Both the position numbers and the translations under genes were made by a program. Below the pieces are notes generated by a model. The model worked only from the letters and a program-made list of their open reading frames with translations, was not told the DNA's origin and ran no database searches. Positions 51,991-61,890 of a stretch of DNA of 64,000 nucleotides are shown piece by piece; within the stretch, counting starts at the first letter, position 1, and each line of letters begins with the position of its first letter. Origin of the DNA: Acetobacter tropicalis (GTDB lineage: Bacteria; Pseudomonadota; Alphaproteobacteria; Acetobacterales; Acetobacteraceae); the NCBI RefSeq assembly GCF_001580915.1, contig NZ_LHZQ01000214.1, positions 18,322 through 82,321 on the forward strand. Reading direction: 5' to 3'.

Positions 51991-52914
51991 ATGAAAAATA
52001 TTGCCCACACGCTTATCCGACGTGGCCTGAATCGCGTTTTTCCTGGCGGTGAGGGCACGTCTCATCCAGAAACGGACCGGGTTGCCGCGCCGCCGCCTGT
52101 GCTGGTTTCGGGCGCTGTGGAAACGCCGCTGGTGCTGGCCTCGCCCCATTCCGGCTGTTTTTACCCGGAAGCCTTTGTGCAAAATAGCCGTCAGCCGCTC
52201 CATCGTCTGCGCAGTGGGGAGGACAGTTATGTGGAAGAACTGGCGGCAGGCGCCCACGCGTTGGGGCCGGTCCTGTTATCCGCCACCTTCCCTCGTGCGT
52301 TTTGTGATGTAAACCGGGCCGCGTGGGATCTTGATCCGCGCATGTTTGACGGACCCGTGCCCAGCTTTGTCAAAGCCACACATCGGGGACTTTCCGGGTT
52401 GGGTTCCATTCCGCGTATTGTGGCCGATAACCGCCCAATCTATCACACCCGCATCCCGTTCATGGAAGCGGCTTTACGCATCCGTGACTACTGGATGCCT
52501 TATCACGCCACTCTGGCGGAAACTCTGCGCCTGACCCACGCCCGGCATGGCATTTGCCTATTACTGGACCTACACTCCATGCCGGATGCGCCTGAAGCAG
52601 GATCACCCGATTTTGTGTTGGGGGACGGCCACGGTACAAGCTGCGATAGCCGCTTTGTGACTACGGCGGAAGATACGCTTACAAACCTTGGCTACAAAAC
52701 CACACGCAACAACCCGTATGCAGGAGGGTACATCACCCGCCATTATGGACGCCCGCGTGAAGGGCTGCATGCCTTGCAAATAGAAATCCGGCGCGGTCTG
52801 TATATGGACGAGGCAACACGCACGAAAAACCAGGGCTTTGAACCCCTTCAACACACATTGACCACCCTTACGGCACAGCTTCTGCAAAGCCATTCCCGCC
52901 GAACGATGACATAA
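51991..52914 (+). CDS. N-formylglutamate amidohydrolase family protein
   Basis: This 307-residue protein belongs to the N-formylglutamate amidohydrolase family (PF05013), zinc enzymes that release formate and glutamate in one histidine degradation route. Family blocks are LVLASPHSGCFYPEAF, LLLDLHSMPDAPEAG and NNPYAGGYITRHYGRPREGL, which supply metal-binding His and Asp residues. The first 35 residues are not conserved, so the start may be later. No hut genes are adjacent, so the pathway is not confirmed. Confidence 0.85.
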   Translation: MKNIAHTLIRRGLNRVFPGGEGTSHPETDRVAAPPPVLVSGAVETPLVLASPHSGCFYPEAFVQNSRQPLHRLRSGEDSYVEELAAGAHALGPVLLSATFPRAFCDVNRAAWDLDPRMFDGPVPSFVKATHRGLSGLGSIPRIVADNRPIYHTRIPFMEAALRIRDYWMPYHATLAETLRLTHARHGICLLLDLHSMPDAPEAGSPDFVLGDGHGTSCDSRFVTTAEDTLTNLGYKTTRNNPYAGGYITRHYGRPREGLHALQIEIRRGLYMDEATRTKNQGFEPLQHTLTTLTAQLLQSHSRRTMT

Positions 52915-52927
52915 ACCCTTCTTTATT

Positions 52928-53836
52928 TTAAACAGATTTGAGGAAAACTAACGGAATACGATGCAGCGCACTTTCCGTTCCGGTTTCAACAAGTGCGCGT
53001 AGATCCAGACTATCCAGATCGGTCTCCTGCCGTTTGCCCTGAAACCCTTCCAAGAAACGGATCATGCTGCGATTGGAAACCCGATGTGAGCCACCATGCC
53101 CTGTTTGAAGGGCCCGTGCGCTCCATTTCAACTGCCGGGTCAATGCCAGACGCTCCAGCATATGGGTCTGATCTGCGTATTTCAGATGAAACATCCATAA
53201 ATCCGTATCCAGCACGCTCGGCTGCTGACAGGTATGGAACCCCGGATTCCACGCCAACGGCACGGACGACAGCAACGTTTTGCAAGACCATGACCGCACG
53301 GCCCCATAAGGACGCTGCGCCAGAATTGGTGCCTTCCACTGCACAGGGGGCAAACCGGCTTCCTGCTGCATGACATCCACCCCCACGCACCGAATGGTTT
53401 TATGAGGGGTGTGCGCCACATAATCCTGCAAGGACAGATAGTGAGACGGACGCGCCACCAGCAGTTCATCACAGTCTGTAAAAAGAACAAATTTGTAGCG
53501 CTCAAGAAGGGTCTTCTGAAATGCAGCCACCTGAGCAGCACGATCTATTTCATCCAGCTCATCTCTTGGCAGTGTGATGATCTGGCACCCCGGCAGGTCA
53601 GGAAGATGATCGCTGCCATGATCCAGCACATACACATTCCCCGCCCCCGCCTGCCTGACATAATGGCGCGCCCATACCGGCAGCATCTGATGCTCATTAT
53701 AGACCATGGTGAAGACTGCCAAACTCTTCCGGCCTTCCTGATGCGTCTCCCCTGCCTTGGCAGAACGGGACAACTGCCCTCTCCCGGAAAACCGCTGACC
53801 CAGGCCCTGAAGGACTGACTTGACTGCACGCCACAC
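52928..53836 (-). CDS. glycosyltransferase family 2-like protein
   Basis: This 302-residue protein resembles the Glyco_tranf_2_4 group. It has TMVYNEHQMLPVWARHYV (residues 43-60), a short GT-A core with VYVLDHGS, and the putative metal-binding KFVLFTDCDELLVARPS. No membrane segment is seen. It is convergent with the upstream gene (14 bases between stops) and no polysaccharide cluster surrounds it. The acceptor is unknown. Confidence 0.78.
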   Translation of the reverse strand: MWRAVKSVLQGLGQRFSGRGQLSRSAKAGETHQEGRKSLAVFTMVYNEHQMLPVWARHYVRQAGAGNVYVLDHGSDHLPDLPGCQIITLPRDELDEIDRAAQVAAFQKTLLERYKFVLFTDCDELLVARPSHYLSLQDYVAHTPHKTIRCVGVDVMQQEAGLPPVQWKAPILAQRPYGAVRSWSCKTLLSSVPLAWNPGFHTCQQPSVLDTDLWMFHLKYADQTHMLERLALTRQLKWSARALQTGHGGSHRVSNRSMIRFLEGFQGKRQETDLDSLDLRALVETGTESALHRIPLVFLKSV

Positions 53837-53980
53837 TGAACGAAACTCCTTTCAGACCGTTCTGTCATTCTCTCTCGGTTTTGTTTCCGGCGCCACCTTT
53901 CATCACCAGCGTCTTCCGTAGGCGGCTGACGCGTGCGACAGAGGAAGGGTAAAGTCATCCATTTCAGGAATTGTTCTTCT

Positions 53981-54355
53981 ATGAGACACCCTTTGTTTTC
54001 CGGTTCGTTCCTCTCCCGCCTTCGCACCGGGGCCGCACTGGGGCTATGCCTTTCCGCTTTGGCTGCCTGCCAGACACCCTCACCCGCCACGGCAACCCCG
54101 ACTGAGCAGACCAATGCCTCAGCGCCCCCACAGGCAGCACAGGCTGTCAGCCCCGAGGTCAAATCCCGCACGCCGGTAATTGGCATGGCCAACCCTGCCT
54201 CCGTCCATTGCCAGAAGGCCGGTGGCACGCTTGAAATCCGACAGGGAACAAAAGGGGCTTATGGCATCTGCCACATGCCCGATGGCCGCATGTGTGAGGA
54301 ATGGTCCTTCTTCCGCACAGGAAAATGCAGTGCCGAGTCTCTGAAAAATTCGTAA
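53981..54355 (+). CDS. DUF333 lipoprotein
   Basis: This 124-residue protein has a lipoprotein signal peptide with lipobox LSALAAC (Cys at residue 29), a Pro/Ala/Thr-rich linker, and a C-terminal DUF333 domain (MANPASVHCQKAGGTLEIR, GICHMPDGRMCEEWSFFRTG) with four Cys. DUF333 proteins are often called putative hemolysins, without good proof. I use the ATG at 53981; a longer frame starts at 53933. Confidence 0.82.
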   Translation: MRHPLFSGSFLSRLRTGAALGLCLSALAACQTPSPATATPTEQTNASAPPQAAQAVSPEVKSRTPVIGMANPASVHCQKAGGTLEIRQGTKGAYGICHMPDGRMCEEWSFFRTGKCSAESLKNS

Positions 54356-54524
54356 CCTTCGGGCTCGGAACCTATTGAAAACGTTTTCCTTTCATCACAT
54401 CTCCCTAGAGCGCTATGCAAACAGCGCCTGAGCATATGCAGAAGGCGGCAGTCTTTGGCCTGCGGGTGAAGGGTGCCGTGCTTGTGACGCAACAGACGAC
54501 GCAAATTTGCGAGGACCACGACTG

Positions 54525-56402
54525 ATGACAGATACAGCCAAGGCTGCAACAGGCAGCGAAACACGGGAATTCAGCGCCGAAGTCGGGCGGCTTCTCGATC
54601 TGGTTGTTCATTCCCTGTATTCCGAGCGGGAAATCTTCCTGCGTGAACTGGTGGCCAACGCGGCTGACGCCACGGACCGCCGGCGTTTTGAAGCCCTGAC
54701 CGACGGCGCACGCGCCCTGCCGGAAGACGCCAAGATCCGTATCAACCCGGATAAGGACGCCCGCCTTCTGACCATCAGCGATGATGGCACTGGCATGACC
54801 CGGGAAGAGCTTGTTTCTAACCTTGGCACCATTGCGCGCTCTGGCACCCGCGCGTTTGGCAAACAGCTTCAGGACGCAAAACCGGAAGATCGGCCCAACC
54901 TGATTGGCCAGTTTGGCGTGGGCTTCTACGCCGCGTTCATGGTGGCGGACAAGGTCGATGTGGTCTCCCGCCGGGCGGGATCTGATGAAGCCTGGCGCTG
55001 GACATCAGATGGCAAGGGGTCCTACACGCTTGAACCTGCCACGCGCGAAAAAGCGGGCACCGACATTACCCTGCACATCAAGACCGATGCGGACGAGTTT
55101 CTGGATAGCTGGCGCTTGCAGGCCATTATCCGCAAATGGTCTGACCATATTGCATGGCCGGTTTCCATTGTTCGCGACGGCAAGGAAGAAGCCGCCAATG
55201 AGGGCACAGCCCTGTGGCGCAAGCCCAAAAATGAAGTAACGGAAGAACAACTGAACGAGTTCTACCGCCATATCACCCACAATTTTGATACACCGTGGGA
55301 CACGCTGCACTGGCGAGCGGAAGGCACGCTTGAATTTTCAGCCCTGCTGTTTATTCCCGGCAGCCGTCCCTTTGAATTTGCCGAGCAGACGCGCGAGAGC
55401 CGCGTAAAGCTGCATGTGCGCCGGATGTTCATTACAGATGAAGCCGATATCCTGCCCCCATGGCTGCGCTTTGTGCAGGGTGTGGTGGATACGGAAGACC
55501 TGCCCCTGAATGTCTCGCGTGAAATGCTACAGGCCACCCCTGTTCTGGCGCGCATTCGCAAGGCTGTGACCAGCAAGGTGATGGGTGAACTGAAAACCCG
55601 CGCCAAGGATGCTGAAGCCTACGCCACCTTCTGGGAAAACTTTGGCCCTGTGCTGAAGGAAGGCATGTGGGATGATGCCGCACACCGTACAGAAGTGGCA
55701 GGCATCAGCCGGTTCCGCTCCAGCGCGGTGGAGGGGCTTACCTCTCTTGATGACTATATCAGCCGCATGAAGCCGGAACAGGACGCCATTTATTACCTGA
55801 CTGGCGATAACGCGGAAACATTGGCAGCTTCTCCGCAGATTGAAGGTTTCAAGGCGCGTGGCGTGGAAGTTCTGCTGCTGTCTGACCCGGTTGATTCCTT
55901 CTGGCCGGACCGTTTGTCCAGCTATGAAGGCAAAGCACTGCGTAACGTGGCGCAGGGCCAGAATGATCTGGAAAAATTTGGCGCACCTGAAGAAACAAGC
56001 GCCGAAAAAGCCGATATGGACACCCTTTTGCCTGCACTGAAAACAGCACTGGGCGATGCGGTATCAGACGTGCGCGCCACAGATCGGCTGGTCAACAGCG
56101 CCATGGTACTGACTGCGCCGGAAGGCGGCCCGGACCTGCAACTGCAAAAGCTGATGCAGCGGAGCGGACAATCTCTTCCGGCAGTAACACCGGTGCTGGA
56201 ACTGAACCCGGCCCACCCGGTTGTTCATAATCTGGCGGAGAAGGTGAAAGCGGGTGAACCCATAACGGATCTGGCCCACATCCTGTTGGACGTCGCCAGT
56301 ATTCAGAGCGGAGAACCCCCCAAGGATGTCAATGCGTTCTCCCGCAGGCTGATGGATTATCTGGCAGGCTCCGCTCCCGCAAAGGACGCTGAACCCGCCT
56401 GA
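54525..56402 (+). CDS. htpG: molecular chaperone HtpG (Hsp90)
   Basis: HtpG is the bacterial Hsp90 ATPase chaperone. The 625-residue protein has the GHKL ATP site ([20 protein letters not shown] with the catalytic Glu, [28 protein letters not shown]), the middle domain ([41 protein letters not shown]) and the C-terminal dimer region. The ATG at 54525 has GAGGA nine bases upstream. The terminator after the stop shows it is monocistronic. No CIRCE or other heat-shock operator is clear upstream. Confidence 0.96.
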   Translation: MTDTAKAATGSETREFSAEVGRLLDLVVHSLYSEREIFLRELVANAADATDRRRFEALTDGARALPEDAKIRINPDKDARLLTISDDGTGMTREELVSNLGTIARSGTRAFGKQLQDAKPEDRPNLIGQFGVGFYAAFMVADKVDVVSRRAGSDEAWRWTSDGKGSYTLEPATREKAGTDITLHIKTDADEFLDSWRLQAIIRKWSDHIAWPVSIVRDGKEEAANEGTALWRKPKNEVTEEQLNEFYRHITHNFDTPWDTLHWRAEGTLEFSALLFIPGSRPFEFAEQTRESRVKLHVRRMFITDEADILPPWLRFVQGVVDTEDLPLNVSREMLQATPVLARIRKAVTSKVMGELKTRAKDAEAYATFWENFGPVLKEGMWDDAAHRTEVAGISRFRSSAVEGLTSLDDYISRMKPEQDAIYYLTGDNAETLAASPQIEGFKARGVEVLLLSDPVDSFWPDRLSSYEGKALRNVAQGQNDLEKFGAPEETSAEKADMDTLLPALKTALGDAVSDVRATDRLVNSAMVLTAPEGGPDLQLQKLMQRSGQSLPAVTPVLELNPAHPVVHNLAEKVKAGEPITDLAHILLDVASIQSGEPPKDVNAFSRRLMDYLAGSAPAKDAEPA

Positions 56403-56431
56403 TCTTCAGACCGTTTTTCTCACGTTCAAGA

Positions 56432-56462
56432 AGCGTCCGGGTAATGCCCGGGCGCTTTTTTT
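56432..56462 (+). terminator. terminator after htpG
   Basis: AGCGTCCGGG and CCCGGGCGCT form a 10-bp stem with one G-U pair and a five-base loop, followed by seven T. Confidence 0.9.
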
Positions 56463-56512
56463 ATGGTGTAAGGAGAACAGATACCCCCTTCCCTGCCAGG
56501 AGACCTGCTGCA

Positions 56513-57247
56513 ATGGGCGCGCCGCCAAAGCTCATCCAGTCCATTGAGCGTTCCGCTGCCATTCTGGAAATTATTGCACAGGAAGGCGGGGGCGCACGCC
56601 TGCAACAGATTGCCGCCATTGCAGGAATAGGAAAAACTACTGCGCATAACATCCTGCAAACCCTTACGCACCTCGGCTATGTGCAACGGCGGCCCGGTGA
56701 TATGCGCTACCATCTTGGCGGTCGGATTTTAAATCTGGCGCGCATTGCCGGGGACGACAACATCCTGCGCTGCCGCCTGCGCCCCGCTCTGGACTCCATT
56801 GCCCGCAAGAGCAAGGCCACGGTCTGGCTTGCCGTGCCCAGCGGAGATGAAGCCACCTATCTTGATATTCTGCCAGCGCCCGGCCAACCCCACCCCGCTC
56901 CTTCTGGTATGAGACAACGGGAAAAACTGGAAGGCTCCGCAGTTGGGCTTGTTTTTCTGGCCTTTGTGCCCGGCTTGGGCAAACGTGTTCTGTACCACCA
57001 CTTCCTTCAAATGGATGACACCATTCATGCCCGGATTGAGGACGTACGCGCCAAAGGATACGCTCTGGATCTTGAAACCTATCGCCACGGCATGCATGGC
57101 GTGGCCATCCCGTGGCGGGACAAAGGGGAAGTAAAAGCCAGTATCTGCCTGACTGGTGCGGCTGAGCACCTGCCTCCCTCCCGATTGATCCGTCTGGCAT
57201 GGATGATGATGCAGGAGGTAGAGAAGAAGACCGTTCAGCAATGTTGA
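56513..57247 (+). CDS. IclR-family transcriptional regulator
   Basis: This 244-residue protein has an N-terminal winged HTH (LQQIAAIAGIGKTTAHNILQ, then TLTHLGYV) and a C-terminal IclR effector domain (TVWLAVPSGDEATYLDILPA, HGMHGVAIPWRD). I use the ATG at 56513 with AGGAG ten bases upstream. It lies 90 bases before the GlcG-like gene and MFS gene on the same strand and probably controls them. Confidence 0.86.
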   Translation: MGAPPKLIQSIERSAAILEIIAQEGGGARLQQIAAIAGIGKTTAHNILQTLTHLGYVQRRPGDMRYHLGGRILNLARIAGDDNILRCRLRPALDSIARKSKATVWLAVPSGDEATYLDILPAPGQPHPAPSGMRQREKLEGSAVGLVFLAFVPGLGKRVLYHHFLQMDDTIHARIEDVRAKGYALDLETYRHGMHGVAIPWRDKGEVKASICLTGAAEHLPPSRLIRLAWMMMQEVEKKTVQQC

Positions 57248-57337
57248 ATAAAGAAAGATTTACTGGTCTTGCGTCTTCCCTCTCTCACTATCATAGCTAA
57301 CCTCCGCCTTTTTCTGAGAGAATGAAGATCTAGTTCC

Positions 57338-57736
57338 ATGAAACTTTCCTCCGCCACGGCCATGCTGGAGACCGCACTTGCAGAGGCTCAGCGGATGGGC
57401 GTTCAGGTTTGTGTCTCCATTGTAGATGCAGCCGCCTGGCCCGTAGCCTTTGCCCGTATGGAAGGCACTCCGCTTGGCTCTATTGATGTCTGCAACAAGA
57501 AAGCCCGCACCGCCGTTCTGTTTCAGATGGACAGTGCGGATTTTGCCAAGATTGCCCACCCGGATGGCCATGCCTACTCGCTGGAAAACACCAATGGTGG
57601 CCTGACCAGCTTTGGCGGTGGACTGGTTTTGAAAACCACAGACGGAACCGTTATGGGTGCTATTGGTGTCTCTGGCGCCAGCACGGAAGATGACATCGCC
57701 ATAGCGCGCAAGGCCGCCCTCTGCCTGACCTCCTGA
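57338..57736 (+). CDS. GlcG/HbpS family heme-binding-like protein
   Basis: This 132-residue single-domain protein matches the GlcG/HbpS family (PF03928). It has SIVDAAAWPVAFARMEGTPL and GGLVLKTTDGTVMGAIGVSG. Members bind heme or small organic acids, or act as accessory proteins in glycolate and propanediol loci. There is no signal peptide, so it is cytoplasmic. It is followed by the MFS gene after 28 bases, so the two are cotranscribed. Confidence 0.85.
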   Translation: MKLSSATAMLETALAEAQRMGVQVCVSIVDAAAWPVAFARMEGTPLGSIDVCNKKARTAVLFQMDSADFAKIAHPDGHAYSLENTNGGLTSFGGGLVLKTTDGTVMGAIGVSGASTEDDIAIARKAALCLTS

Positions 57737-57764
57737 CACGCCTTTTTTAGCCTGAGACCCGTTT

Positions 57765-59000
57765 ATGACAACAGAAACCGTGCTGCCTGAAGGCGGCGTT
57801 CCCCTGGTCATCCCCCCGCGGGGCAGAACCGCTGCCCTGCTGACCCTCACCTTCGGCACCTTTGTTGTCGGCACTGGCGAATTTGCCATTATGGGCATGC
57901 TGCCGGAATTTGCAGCCTCCCTCGGTCTTTCAGATGCAGATGCAGGCCACGCCATTACCGCCTATGCGCTGGGTGTTGTGATTGGTGCGCCACTCATCAC
58001 CATTCTGGGGGCGCGCCTATCCCGTCGGGAACTGCTGCTCAGCCTGCTGCTCCTATTCTGCTTTGGCAATTTCCTCAGCATTGCCATGCCCTCACCCGGA
58101 TTGGTGGAGATCGCGCGGTTTATCACGGGTCTGCCACACGGGGCGTTGTTTGGTATTTCGGCTTTGGTTGCGGCCTCCATGGTGGAACGGAAACGCCGGG
58201 GGTGGGCGGTTGGGCGCGTGCTCTCAGGCATTGCCATTTCAACCCTTGTGGGTGCACCTTTTTCCACCTTCGCGGCGGATCATTTTGGCTGGCGTATTGC
58301 CTATCTGATTATTGGGCTGTTTGGATTCATGACCTTTCTGGGCGTATGGCGCTATATTCCGGCAGATCGCCCCAACCGCTCCAATTCGCCTCTGCGGGAA
58401 GTCAGCGCCATTGGCAATACGCAGGTTCTGCTAACCTTGCTGACTGCGGCCGTAGGGTTTGGCGGTATGTTCGCCATCTACACCTATCTGACCAGCGTGT
58501 TGCAGAACGTCACGCTGGTGCCGGAATGGGAAATCATGCTGTTCATGATTGTGTGGGGGCTTGGCATGCTGACGGGAGCCAATGCAGGGGCATGGCTGGT
58601 TGACCGCAATCTGGATATAGCCGCCATTCTGGCCCTTTCTGGCAGCGCGTTGGCCATGCTGGTGTTTCCCGTTGTTTTGCACAGCACGGCAGGCCTGATG
58701 CTGGATGTGTTTCTGGTGCCAACCTTTGTTAACGGTCTGGGGCCAGCGTTGCAGACACGCCTGATGGATTTTGCAGGAGACGCCCAGACCCTTGCCGCCT
58801 CCCTCAACCACTCGGCGTTCAATATCGCCAATGCACTGGGGGCATCACTGGGCAGTGTGCTTCTGGCCAACCATTACGGGTATGGAGCACTCGGCATAGG
58901 GGGAGCCCTCCTCTCTGTCGGCGGGCTGCTGGTCTATCTTCTGGCCGTGGTTCTTCTGAAAAAGAGTGGGCAGACAGAAACGCGGAGCTCTCTTTCCTGA
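57765..59000 (+). CDS. major facilitator superfamily transporter
   Basis: This 411-residue protein has 12 predicted membrane helices and looks like the AraJ/arabinose-efflux branch of drug:H+ antiporters. Marks are TFVVGTGEFAIMGMLPEFA in helix 1 and the helix 2-3 loop GARLSRRELL. RFITGLPHGALFGISALVAA follows in helix 4. It is in an operon with the GlcG-like gene, downstream of an IclR regulator, so export or uptake of an aromatic or organic acid is possible. The substrate is unknown. Confidence 0.88.
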   Translation: MTTETVLPEGGVPLVIPPRGRTAALLTLTFGTFVVGTGEFAIMGMLPEFAASLGLSDADAGHAITAYALGVVIGAPLITILGARLSRRELLLSLLLLFCFGNFLSIAMPSPGLVEIARFITGLPHGALFGISALVAASMVERKRRGWAVGRVLSGIAISTLVGAPFSTFAADHFGWRIAYLIIGLFGFMTFLGVWRYIPADRPNRSNSPLREVSAIGNTQVLLTLLTAAVGFGGMFAIYTYLTSVLQNVTLVPEWEIMLFMIVWGLGMLTGANAGAWLVDRNLDIAAILALSGSALAMLVFPVVLHSTAGLMLDVFLVPTFVNGLGPALQTRLMDFAGDAQTLAASLNHSAFNIANALGASLGSVLLANHYGYGALGIGGALLSVGGLLVYLLAVVLLKKSGQTETRSSLS

Positions 59001-59169
59001 AGACAACAACCCTTGCTTGTCATTTTCCTGCCAATAGGGAGCAAAGTCCTCTTTCACGCTTCCTCTGATAAGAGCTGAATAGCTGCCTGTAAAAACATTT
59101 GGCACAGTTCAGATCTGTCACCTAAGAACGGCGTCATCTGTTTCTCTTCCATCCATCAGGATACAAGCA

Positions 59170-60423
59170 ATGGGCCGCCCCCAAGACAGTATAATCGTCA
59201 CAAACCGCACCATGATGCTTGTGGCGACCCTGCTTTGTCTGCTGATCACATTTGTGCGGTGGCCTGAAATACTGCTGGATGCCCAGTTCTGGGGGGAAGA
59301 TGGCTGGTTCTGGTGGCCTGAAGCGCGCTCACTGGGGCTTTCCAGCCTATGGCTACCCCATACGGGTTATTTTCAGACCGATGACCGGCTTGTCGCCCTG
59401 TTGTCGGCCCTGTTGCCCCTTACATGGGGACCAACGCTGTTTGCTGGGGCTGCCTTTGTTTTTGAAGTGCTGCCTCCTGCGTTTCTCATTTCGCAACGCT
59501 GTGCGGCCCTTTGCCCCTCCCTCCCTCTCCGCTGCTTTTTGGCACTGATGTGGTGTGCGCTCCCCAATACATGGGAAGTCCATGGCAATCTGACCAACAG
59601 CCAATGGCATCTGGCCCTGCTATCGTTTCTGATTGTGCTGTCATCACCGCCACGCACACGGGGAGCCTGGACATTTGACACCTTGCTTCTGGCACTCAGC
59701 GCCGTAAGCGGCCCTTTCAGTATTCTGCTGGTTCCCATTGCGGCCTTGCGCACATGGCAGCTTCCTTCCAGAGCCAGCATGGTCAGGCTCGCCCTTCTGG
59801 CAGCCGGTGCCACACTTCAGGCCGCCAGTATTTATCTGACTCAACGGGGCATGCCCCCGCTTCTTGGTGCAACCCCCACAAACTTCGTACGGCTTATGGC
59901 TGGCCAAATCATGATGGGTTCTTTGGCAGGCTGCCTGCAGTTGCCCTACTGGTATGCGCTGGGTTCCTGGAAAATTGCGTTGCTGCCGTGGCTTCTGTTT
60001 CTGGTTGGCGCGTGGCTGTGCATTGATGCTTTACGCCGTTGGCCTGTGCTGCGTTATGCGGGCCTGTTTACCGCACTCATGCTCCTTGCCAGCCTCTCCC
60101 ACCCCGTGGCCACACCGGGCACCCCGGTCTGGATCGCTATGCGTGCGCCCAATATGAGCATGCGTTACCTTTTTATTCCATTGGTCTTCTGGGTCAGCGT
60201 GGTTGTCATTCAGGCTCTGGGCGCGCGATGGAGCTGGGCAAAAGGCACGGCTCTGGTTTTCCTCGCGCTGATGGTCGGTTTTGGCATTCCGCAGGACTGG
60301 CGCTTTGAGCCCGAACCCAACCGCAATTTTTATGAACTTGCGCATCAGTTTGATAAAGCCCCACCCGGCACCCAGATAACCTTGCCTGTCCGCCCTGGCT
60401 CACAGGTCACCCTGACGCGGTAA
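59170..60423 (+). CDS. polytopic membrane protein, GT-C glycosyltransferase-like
   Basis: This 417-residue protein has about ten hydrophobic segments. After the first comes the loop LLDAQFWGEDGWFWWPEA (near residues 35-52), whose acidic ED pair recalls the periplasmic catalytic loop of GT-C enzymes that use lipid-linked sugars. The tail (FYELAHQFDKAPPGTQITLP) resembles periplasmic ends of uncharacterised glucosyltransferase-type proteins. AGGA eight bases upstream supports the ATG. It stands alone, so pathway and substrate are unknown. Confidence 0.6.
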   Translation: MGRPQDSIIVTNRTMMLVATLLCLLITFVRWPEILLDAQFWGEDGWFWWPEARSLGLSSLWLPHTGYFQTDDRLVALLSALLPLTWGPTLFAGAAFVFEVLPPAFLISQRCAALCPSLPLRCFLALMWCALPNTWEVHGNLTNSQWHLALLSFLIVLSSPPRTRGAWTFDTLLLALSAVSGPFSILLVPIAALRTWQLPSRASMVRLALLAAGATLQAASIYLTQRGMPPLLGATPTNFVRLMAGQIMMGSLAGCLQLPYWYALGSWKIALLPWLLFLVGAWLCIDALRRWPVLRYAGLFTALMLLASLSHPVATPGTPVWIAMRAPNMSMRYLFIPLVFWVSVVVIQALGARWSWAKGTALVFLALMVGFGIPQDWRFEPEPNRNFYELAHQFDKAPPGTQITLPVRPGSQVTLTR

Positions 60424-60649
60424 AACAGTTTAAAAATGCTGGCTCAGGCTGGGAATTTTTACTACTTCTGCAGTAATGACTTGGGCCCATTCTCTTCAGT
60501 CCGGGTATCTGTCTGTGCAGCCGCAAGCAGTCCGTTCCTGCTGCATCTCCGCCTTTTCCACACGACCACAGGTCTGCCGTGTCGCATATCAACACGGCGT
60601 TGCTCGCTGTTCTTCCACTCTCCCAATGGAAAATCTGGTGCCTTGCGGG

Positions 60650-61624
60650 TTATGCCTCTGTTCGTTTGACTTCATTCCAGATCGCATCAAGCGTTTCCAC
60701 AGTCTGATCCTGCATGGACAGACCATCTTCCGCCAGACGGGCCTCTACACCCTCAAACCGGCGCGTAAATTTATCACACGCCTGCCTCAGACATGCTTCC
60801 GGGTCCATATCCAATCGGCGGGCCAGACTTGCCAGAGAGAACAGAACGTCTCCCAGTTCGTCCTGCATGCGGGCCTTGTCTCCAGCCGCCAGTTCTACAG
60901 AAAACTCGTCCATTTCCTCATGAACCTTGGCCACCACACCCTCGACCTCGGGCCAGTCAAACCCCACGCGAGCCGCACGGGAGGCAATTTTAGAGGCACG
61001 GATCAAGGCAGGCAGTTGCGGCGGCACACCCGCCAACGCTCCAAGCCGCTTCCCCTGCGCAGCGGAGGTTCGGCGCTCCTGCTCTTTCAACTTTTCCCAC
61101 TGGCCGGGCAAAGCGGCGATGGATGCCTCGCCAGTCTCTGTCTCTTTACCTGACAGAGCCGTTTGTCCGTGAGTATCACCCTGCCCTTCAACCACGCTCT
61201 TCTCTGCTACGTCATCACCCAGCACATCCGGGCCAAACGTGACATGCGGATGCCTGCGAATCATTTTTTCCGTCACCATCCGCGCAACAGTCGCCAGATC
61301 AAACTGCCCCGCCTCCTGCGCCAGTTGAGCCTGATAAACCACCTGCAACAGCAGATCTCCCAATTCATCGGGGAAAGCCTGCCAATCCTTACGGGTAATG
61401 GCGTCTAGCACTTCATAGGCTTCTTCAATGGCATACGGAGCTATGGTTTCATGCGTCTGTTGCTGATCCCATGGGCAGCCTTCGTGGGGGTCACGCAAAC
61501 GGGCCATCAGGGCGGCAAGGCGGGTAATTTCTCGCGCCGCGCTGTTACCGGCTGCATCAGGCGTGTTTGAAGAGCTTACGCCACCGGAACCTGCGGCGGA
61601 GCTTTTATGATGCTGTGAAACCAT
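60650..61624 (-). CDS. mazG: nucleoside triphosphate pyrophosphohydrolase
   Basis: MazG hydrolyses NTPs to NMP and pyrophosphate in the cytoplasm. The 324-residue protein has two MazG domains: CPWDQQQTHETIAPYAIEEA with DELGDLLLQVVYQAQ, and VHEEMDEFSVELA with DELGDVLFSLASLARRLDMD. Both keep the EExxE...ExxD metal motif. The linker (about residues 135-190) is longer than in E. coli and low in complexity. The first 35 residues are Ser/Ala-rich and not conserved. It is monocistronic. Confidence 0.92.
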   Translation of the reverse strand: MVSQHHKSSAAGSGGVSSSNTPDAAGNSAAREITRLAALMARLRDPHEGCPWDQQQTHETIAPYAIEEAYEVLDAITRKDWQAFPDELGDLLLQVVYQAQLAQEAGQFDLATVARMVTEKMIRRHPHVTFGPDVLGDDVAEKSVVEGQGDTHGQTALSGKETETGEASIAALPGQWEKLKEQERRTSAAQGKRLGALAGVPPQLPALIRASKIASRAARVGFDWPEVEGVVAKVHEEMDEFSVELAAGDKARMQDELGDVLFSLASLARRLDMDPEACLRQACDKFTRRFEGVEARLAEDGLSMQDQTVETLDAIWNEVKRTEA

Positions 61625-61890
61625 ATGTATCTGCCTTCGCTCCTGAATGTTTCAACGCCGCAACCCGTGTAGTCCAAGAACAGGGAAGCGTCCCAACTCT
61701 TTCCAGCCCCACAGGCCCGTGTCCTGAACCAGTCTTTGCAGGGTAGATGTGCAGGGCAGTGTTTTTGGAACTGCCCCCTTTCACCCGCAGGGCATTCCCC
61801 CGTATATGCGGGAGGACACACACGCAACAGTCCGTAAACAGCAGGACGGCCCAAACCGGCACAGCCCCCACTCTGCAAAGGAGAAAAGGT

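Noticed and set aside
56466..56480. A strong AAGGAG before an ATA codon upstream of the IclR gene
   Set aside because: It resembles the rsfS case but is out of context: the IclR gene has its own AGGAG and ATG at 56513, and the sequence is in the tail of the htpG terminator.
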